Below are positions 58,463 through 64,000 of a stretch of 64,000 nt of DNA, one piece after another. The notes beneath the pieces were generated by a model that ran no database searches, was not told where the DNA came from, and saw nothing but the letters and a program-made list of their open reading frames with translations. How positions within the stretch are numbered: the first letter of the stretch is position 1; each line of letters opens with the position of its first letter. The stretch comes from Gossypium raimondii. Its lineage: Eukaryota; Streptophyta; Magnoliopsida; Malvales; Malvaceae. A program made the position numbers and the translations under genes. The stretch covers positions 36,551,733-36,615,732 of the forward strand of contig NC_068571.1 in assembly GCF_025698545.1 (NCBI RefSeq), given 5' to 3'.

Positions 58463-60612
58463 TGTAATGCCCCAAAATTTGAGTTTTATTTCTAAGTTGT
58501 GTCGATGAATGTGTTTTTTGTTTGCTCACTTGAGATCTGAGGTTTGAGTCACATAAATTTTGGAATTTTGTTAAGTTCCTTACTTGAACCCTTAGCTTAG
58601 GATTCCTTGTTTAAGTTTAGTTCTGTGCATTTTTGTGTCAAGAATGAGCATGCTGGTTCACTGGTCAATTACCTATCTATTCTCTAGTTTCGTGTTTGAG
58701 TCACTATGTATGCAACAAGGATGTATTTTTTTTTTTTGCATTTTTTCCCATAAAACTGATCTGAATTTTAAATATACTTTATTATATTGTTAATAGACAC
58801 TTTTTTCTATTTTTCCCCAATTTTTTTTTCTATTTTTTTCCCGTTTACATCTTTCTTAATTCTCTTTTGTCTTGTTCTTCCTATGTAAATTGCTACATTA
58901 GATCGTGTTATCACTTGTTCTGGTGTGCTTCAAGGTAAGTTGAGTCGATTGTTTGTCATTTTGTGTTATTGTGCGATTTGAGGACTCTTCAAAAATCTCG
59001 AGGTTTGTTAACTTGTTGTGCGTTGTGTTTCTATGCATTAAGAAAGATTCAATAGATGCCTAACACCTTTTGTTTTACTTAGGAACTGAATGGGTACTGG
59101 GAATTCGCGGTAAGTAGTCTTTCAACAGTTTCATGTAGTGAGTTGAAAGTTTCGACGAAGTTCGATTGCTGTTACTTACGTATTTTGTGAAGGTTTTGTA
59201 GAATTGAATGTTTGAAACTTGTTTTAGACTTGGAATTTGCAAGTTGGTGCCTCTATAGCGATGTGTAACAGGTGGGTACTGAAACCCTTGCTTTTTCTGC
59301 TTTTTTCTCCTTCAGAAATGAGGTTGTCGATGCCACATGGGCGTGTGTGCAGGTCGTGTAGGTCATACGGGAAAGAAACATGGGTGTGTGTCTAGACCGT
59401 GTAACTCTCTGAGTTCGAATTTGAGGTCATACGGGTAAGTCACACGGGAGTGTATCCAGGTCGTGTAACTCCCTAAGTTAAGACTTGGAGTCACACGGGT
59501 GTGTGTCTAGGTTGTGTAACTCCCTGAGTTTAGACTTGGAGTCACACGGGTAGGGGACATGGGCATGTGCCGAGTCATGTGAGGTACACGGGCTAGCACA
59601 CGGACGTGTGTCCAGGCTGTGTAACTCACTGAATTGATAACTAGGGCACACAGGTAACCACATGGTCGTGTGCCAAGCTGTATGGGGTGAAACGGACCAC
59701 TATTTGGGCGTATGATCCCAAATCACCAACTTCGGTAATGCCGTAATTATAGTATGAGGCGAGTGTAGACTATTATAAGATAGGCATCACTGTATTGAAC
59801 TGGATGATCTGTTTTATTGTGACCATAAACTGGTTTTATTTATACTCTGTTATTTTGGAATGTGTAATTTTATCTACATCTGAAATACGTATTGATATCT
59901 GTTATCTGTTATGCATTTGCATGGGGCGGGAGTTATGGTTTGAAGGAAGTATTCTGTAATGAACTGGTGGTCAAACCACCCACGATACTATTTGATCTGG
60001 TAGTGAGACTGTAAACATTGCAACGTGTCATATCGACACTATGAAGTGTGTAGGGATGGATGTGTATTATATACCTGTTGGTGGGTAAGGTGGATGGAGA
60101 TGGCGTGTAGCGGATGGAATAGGAAATTTCATCTGCATCTGTATTGTATGACGTGTGCACATAATTGTATTGGTGTTATACGTGCATTTGTATCAATCTG
60201 CTATGCATCAGGATTGTTGTGCTTGGATCCGATTAAGTTATTGATCTATTTGAGTAGACCGAATTGTTATCCGAATAATCAATAATATTTGAATTTTTGT
60301 ATATAGCTTAGTCTGTTTATATTACGTTTTACAATGCAGCACACTAACTGCTTGAATGAATTTCAGGGAACTCTCAGGAATAAGCGGCCGACAGGCGTAG
60401 GACTCGGTCACCTATAGGACTTATATATGTGTGTGAACCTATGATTAGTTTTGCATTGTCTCTAACTTCTAGGATTTGACTGTGTTTTGGATAGTGGTTG
60501 TTTTATTATATAACGATGGTGAAAGTCTTGCTTTACGTATGACTTTTTCTGGTAAGACGTCGTAACATTCTAAACTTAACCTTTTCATTTAAGTCGGGTT
60601 TAGGGTATTATA
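58463..60612 (+). mobile_element. Solo LTR (family A), TSD ATTTT
   Basis: Starts TGTAATGCCCCAAAATTTG and ends GGGTTTAGGGTATTATA, flanked by exact ATTTT at 58458-58462 and 60613-60617. It has the CACGGGCGTGTG palindrome array (59330-59690), GTGTGTAGGGATGG (60045) and the CACTAACTGCTTGAATG, TTTCAGGGAA module (60340-60375) shared with the 5786 and 19230 elements. 2150 bp with no coding interior. Confidence 0.88.
59330..59690. repeat. Array of ACACGGG-GTGTGTCCAGG-type units
   Basis: About eight diverged units of 50-60 bp built on CACACGGG(T/C)GTGTG, (T/C)CAGG-CGTGTAACTC and C(C/T)GAGTT. Best-preserved spacing is between the GTCACACGGG starts near 59435, 59491 and 59542. Confidence 0.75.
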
Positions 60613-60903
60613 ATTTTTTCCTTTTTGTTTAATAAAATAAATTTATTGCTGAGCCAAAAAAATAACGATAAAATAAGAAGAGCTAATACCTTCAAAAATT
60701 CATTATCCTTCTCCTTCGATTAGGAATTAATGAAAATGAAAATGGGTGCAAAACATATTTTGGTTCGCCTTCACTTCAATTGGGAACAAAAGAAAATTCT
60801 TAAGACTGACTCCACTTAGATTCAAAAGAACCCATGGTAAGATAGAATATTGGGGAATGTATTGGTTTTCGGTTTAGATAGCAAATCGTGGTTATTTTTG
60901 TGT

Positions 60904-61443
60904 AGAGATGTAAATGAATAAAGCGTTCGATGAATAGTTTATGAACAAATCGATTTTATTTGTTTATGTTTATTTATTAAGCTAAATAAACGAATATAAA
61001 CAAGATTTTAAGGCTCGTTTATTAAACGAACCGAACACAAACAAAGCTTGTTCAGTTCATTCATGTTCGTGAACAAGCTCGTTTATGTTTGCTTAAAACT
61101 TGTTTATTATTCCATTAGTATATATTAATAAAATTATTATGGTTTGTGTGCTTATTTGCTATTATTTATAATATAATTATTAATATTTATATTTGATTAT
61201 TTTATATCTAAAAATAATATATATGTTTATTTATTATTTATAAATATTGTTCATGAACATGTTCAATTATATATGTTTGTTTAATGTTCACGAACTTGTT
61301 CATTTAACTTAAACAAACGAATACGAATACACATAATTTTAAATAAACAAACACAAACAAAAATTTTAAAATTTCTAATAAACATGAGCAGACTTAAAAT
61401 AAACATAATTGTATTTATTAAGCTCGGTTAATTTACAACTCAC
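60904..61443. mobile_element. hAT-type MITE, TSD TTTTGTGT
   Basis: TTTTGTGT occurs exactly at 60896-60903 and 61444-61451. The ends are imperfect inverted repeats (AGAGATGTAAATGAATAAAG on the left; complement of the right end GTGAGTTGTAAATTAACCGA). The interior is built from GTTCGTGAACA, AAACGAAC and AAGCTCGTTTA motifs in both orientations, which would fold strongly. 540 bp, non-coding. The 8-bp duplication fits the hAT superfamily. Confidence 0.8.
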
Positions 61444-61451
61444 TTTTGTGT

Positions 61452-62463
61452 GTTTTAATCCATTGGAGCTCCTATTTTCTACTGGAAGTTTATAGTCTAA
61501 TGAAAAAAGCCACTTAGGTGAAAATGCTTTTACCACTTTAATTTCTTTTTAAAATTTTTGTTTTTATTCATTCCAATTTTGGGGTTGGGTTTTATGAATT
61601 ATTTTTGAAAGTGGATTTTATAAAATTAAATATTATATAATATAAATATAAATATAATAATTATAAAAAGATATTATTAATCATGTTGTTATATAATGGC
61701 ATTTTATTTTTATATATTTTTATTATAAAAATATAATTTTAATTATTAGTTAATATACGGATTATTATAAATAATTTAATTTTATAAAGATATGATTTTA
61801 ATATTTTTAATTATTATTTAATATAGATACAATATTTTAATTTTATTGTGTATACACATTTGAATATTGATATAGATGATCATTTTCTATTTTCACCTCA
61901 TTATCACTATTATTAAATTAAAACATACATCTCATCACCTTTTTAATTTCATCATTATAATAATACTCTCACTACTACAATAATTATTCTCACCGTTATT
62001 GTTATTTTTAATCTTCATCTAATTAGAGTCTAAAGCTAAGAAAAAATGGAAAAAAAAATCCTTCTCCTTGAGAACAAAAAATGGCTAAAGCTGTAACAAA
62101 AGCAAATTTTCATTTTATTTTTTTGATTTATTGCCTGAGTTTCCTTTCATGATCAGATACAAGATTCATGAAAAAGAGTTTCCCTTCAGATATAAAAAAT
62201 TTGCAATAAATGTGAGTTTGGTGGTTGTTGTCTCCATTTTTCTGCAAAAGTAACAGATTGAAAGAGTTAAAAGGTGAACAACACATTATTAATGATTGTT
62301 GTTTGTTGCTCTTTCTAAATTTTAACTCACATATTCTCACAGTTACACACTGAAATTTTTTCTATGCGATTCGTGTGGTTTTAGGCGATTCGTTCGTCTA
62401 AACTCGCCTAGGTTAGCCTTTACTCAAGTGAGAATTCCTTTAAAAGTCCTCAAGGCACCAATT
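61452..62463. other. AT-rich intergenic DNA
   Basis: No gene seen. The minus-strand frame at 62128-62340 has no recognised domain. 62345-62460 may be the internal leader of the minus-strand LTR element next to it. Confidence 0.4.
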
Positions 62464-62959
62464 TGTATAGCGGAAAATAATTTATGCCAAAAGATGCAAC
62501 GAAAGAACAACAGAAAAAATACACACAAAGTGCTTGAGTAAATGCTCTTTATATTCTATTATTCACAAAGAAAAATGAAACAATGAATGGAGTGAGTACA
62601 AATGAGGGGAGACTCTTTATTTATAGTTGAGCTCCCCCAAAACCGATGGTCAAGATACATTTACATCTACAGACGAGATTAACTATATCCATTGATTTTA
62701 AGAATTTACAAGATATGCCATATCAAATCAAATCTTTACAAGATATGATTCTATCAATCTTTTAAGATTAATTACCAAAATAACTTAAGTTGCCAAATCT
62801 TTATTATCGGGCCAACTAGGCTTCAACTTGACAGGCTTCTCTAACAGCTTACCGAATTGGGCCAGTTCTTGCGGGCCAAATGACCCCCATCTACACAATA
62901 GACTTCTATCAAATGCATTTGGTGCGATGATCACGAGTTTTGAATTGCGGTCCCTGACA
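62464..62959 (-). mobile_element. Small LTR on the minus strand
   Basis: On the minus strand it starts TGTCAGGGACCGCAATTC and ends TTTTCCGCTATACA. A CTATAAATAAAGAG promoter-like site lies near 62625 (complement). Three bases after the end comes TGGTGCCTTGAGGAC, placed like a primer-binding site. 496 bp. The flanks do not form a TSD, and the internal part toward 62345 is short and non-coding, so this may be a truncated TRIM-like or LTR element. Confidence 0.5.
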
Positions 62960-64000
62960 CTAGGAGGAGGTGTTTTGTGTTTTTTAATACTGCAATTTCA
63001 ATAGAATATAATTTTGAAATATGACTGATTGAAATGTCAAAATTACTTTATTATATTTGGAATGTATTGGAAAGTATTGATTAAAATCTTTAAAAAAATT
63101 ATATTAATATATTTGGTACATTCAATATTTTTCTAATAATGTACTGTAATGCAATGCTACTTTACGAAACTATCTTTATTAAATAAAAATAATATTAATG
63201 TATTTTAATAATATTTATTATTAGCAAATATTTGACTTAATTCATTTTCTCATATTAACTTAAGATTGTGAAATTATGTAATTTTAACTTTTTTTCCTAC
63301 ATTATATTGTAAGTATAAATCTTATATTGCATATATTTAATACTAAAATTTGATATCGATAAAATTATATTTAATAAAGAAAATATAATATTTACGCACA
63401 CATGTAAGACTTGTTAAAAGAAGGTAGAATTTGTATATTTAGAACAAAGCAACAATGATGAAAGAATAAGAGAACAAATGGTGACTGTGTTTTCCTTTGC
63501 GACCAATAAATTAAACCCTAAACACAAATAGAAAAAGGTTAATTTTGTACCAGCATTTCTTTTACTTTCCATTTGTGGAAAATAATTTTCAAAAATATAC
63601 ATAATATATGTATATATTTGTATTATTGAGAGATGATAATGATGAGGTATGTATTTATAAAAAGAAAAGGGAAAGAGAGCGCAAAGAAAGGGAAAGGGCA
63701 GCAAAATTTTAAGGGCTAACATTGATGGCAATGGTGTCACCTTCCAAACCACTACCCATTTTCATAGGACCAACTTGCTTCTTTATGGTGTGGCGTGCAA
63801 TCAAATCAATAATATTTGATTCTAAATTCAATATATAAGATCTTTGAATTCTAAAATTATATTACAAAAACCCATACCCTTTATCTTAATCCACATTTTA
63901 TTCAATTTTAATATAAATTTCTAACTATTACACACTTATATGACAAGTGGCGCATCTCAATTTTTCTATAATTTTATAATTTTTAACCAAATTATCTCTT
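62960..64000. other. AT-rich intergenic DNA to the window edge
   Basis: No recognisable protein. The minus-strand frame 63414-63752 is hydrophobic and unlike any family I know. Its codon make-up is that of A/T-rich background. Confidence 0.4.

Noticed and set aside
63414..63752. 112-residue minus-strand hydrophobic protein
   Set aside because: A/T-driven composition, no recognised motif, no promoter or splice evidence.

Overview
This is a plant nuclear window with an AT-rich background, intron-containing genes with GT/AG borders, and most of its length in transposable elements and their debris. The protein families (Root_cap, NF-YC10/DPB3-1, P-class PPR) are dicot-like. The LTRs starting TGTAACACCCC and carrying ACACGGGCGTGTG-type palindromes resemble those I associate with cotton (Gossypium). 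The species is inference from recall, not from a search.

Layout. 1-3.3 kb: AT-rich DNA with a foldback MITE. 3.4-4.6 kb: an intact two-exon Root_cap gene. 4.7-9.2 kb: a minus-strand LINE relic split by a solo LTR. 9.3-16.2 kb: a gypsy gag scrap, then a copia gag split by a copia-type LTR that itself holds another LTR. 16.2-17.3 kb: a fragment of a C-terminal-processing peptidase gene. 17.55-25.35 kb: a whole but defective hAT transposon with an 8-bp target duplication and two nested LTRs. 25.4-28.2 kb: a copia LTR fragment and a tandem duplication. 28.4-30.1 kb: an Rf-like PPR gene broken by two frameshifts. 31.0-32.75 kb: a second, longer copy of the peptidase fragment. 33.4-38.2 kb: a second LINE relic with a nested LTR. 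38.2-41.3 kb: a 5'-truncated copia element. 42.4-46.3 kb: a two-gene island holding an intact PPR gene (At5g18475-like) and an NF-YC10/DPB3-1-like histone-fold gene with four exons. 47.4-60.6 kb: a stack of nested LTRs that contains a plastid 16S rRNA fragment. 60.9-64 kb: a hAT-type MITE and a small minus-strand LTR.

The main result is the insertion history that can be read from target-site duplications (TSDs). Ten separate TG...CA or TG...TA elements, each with a 5-bp TSD that is exact or has one mismatch, lie at 5786-8876, 10792-15774, 12250-14933, 19230-21419, 23449-24569, 34061-36455, 48291-58241, 48873-52293, 54130-56542 and 58463-60612. None shows a partner LTR or a coding interior, so they look like solo LTRs or LTR-like non-autonomous units. 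In several cases removing one restores the interrupted host reading frame: a LINE, a copia gag, a hAT transposase and a plastid rRNA.

Only three genes look functional: Root_cap at 3.4 kb, PPR at 42.4 kb and NF-YC10-like at 44.3 kb. They are unrelated in role and each has its own promoter. I found no tRNA genes, CRISPR arrays or bacterial-type operons.
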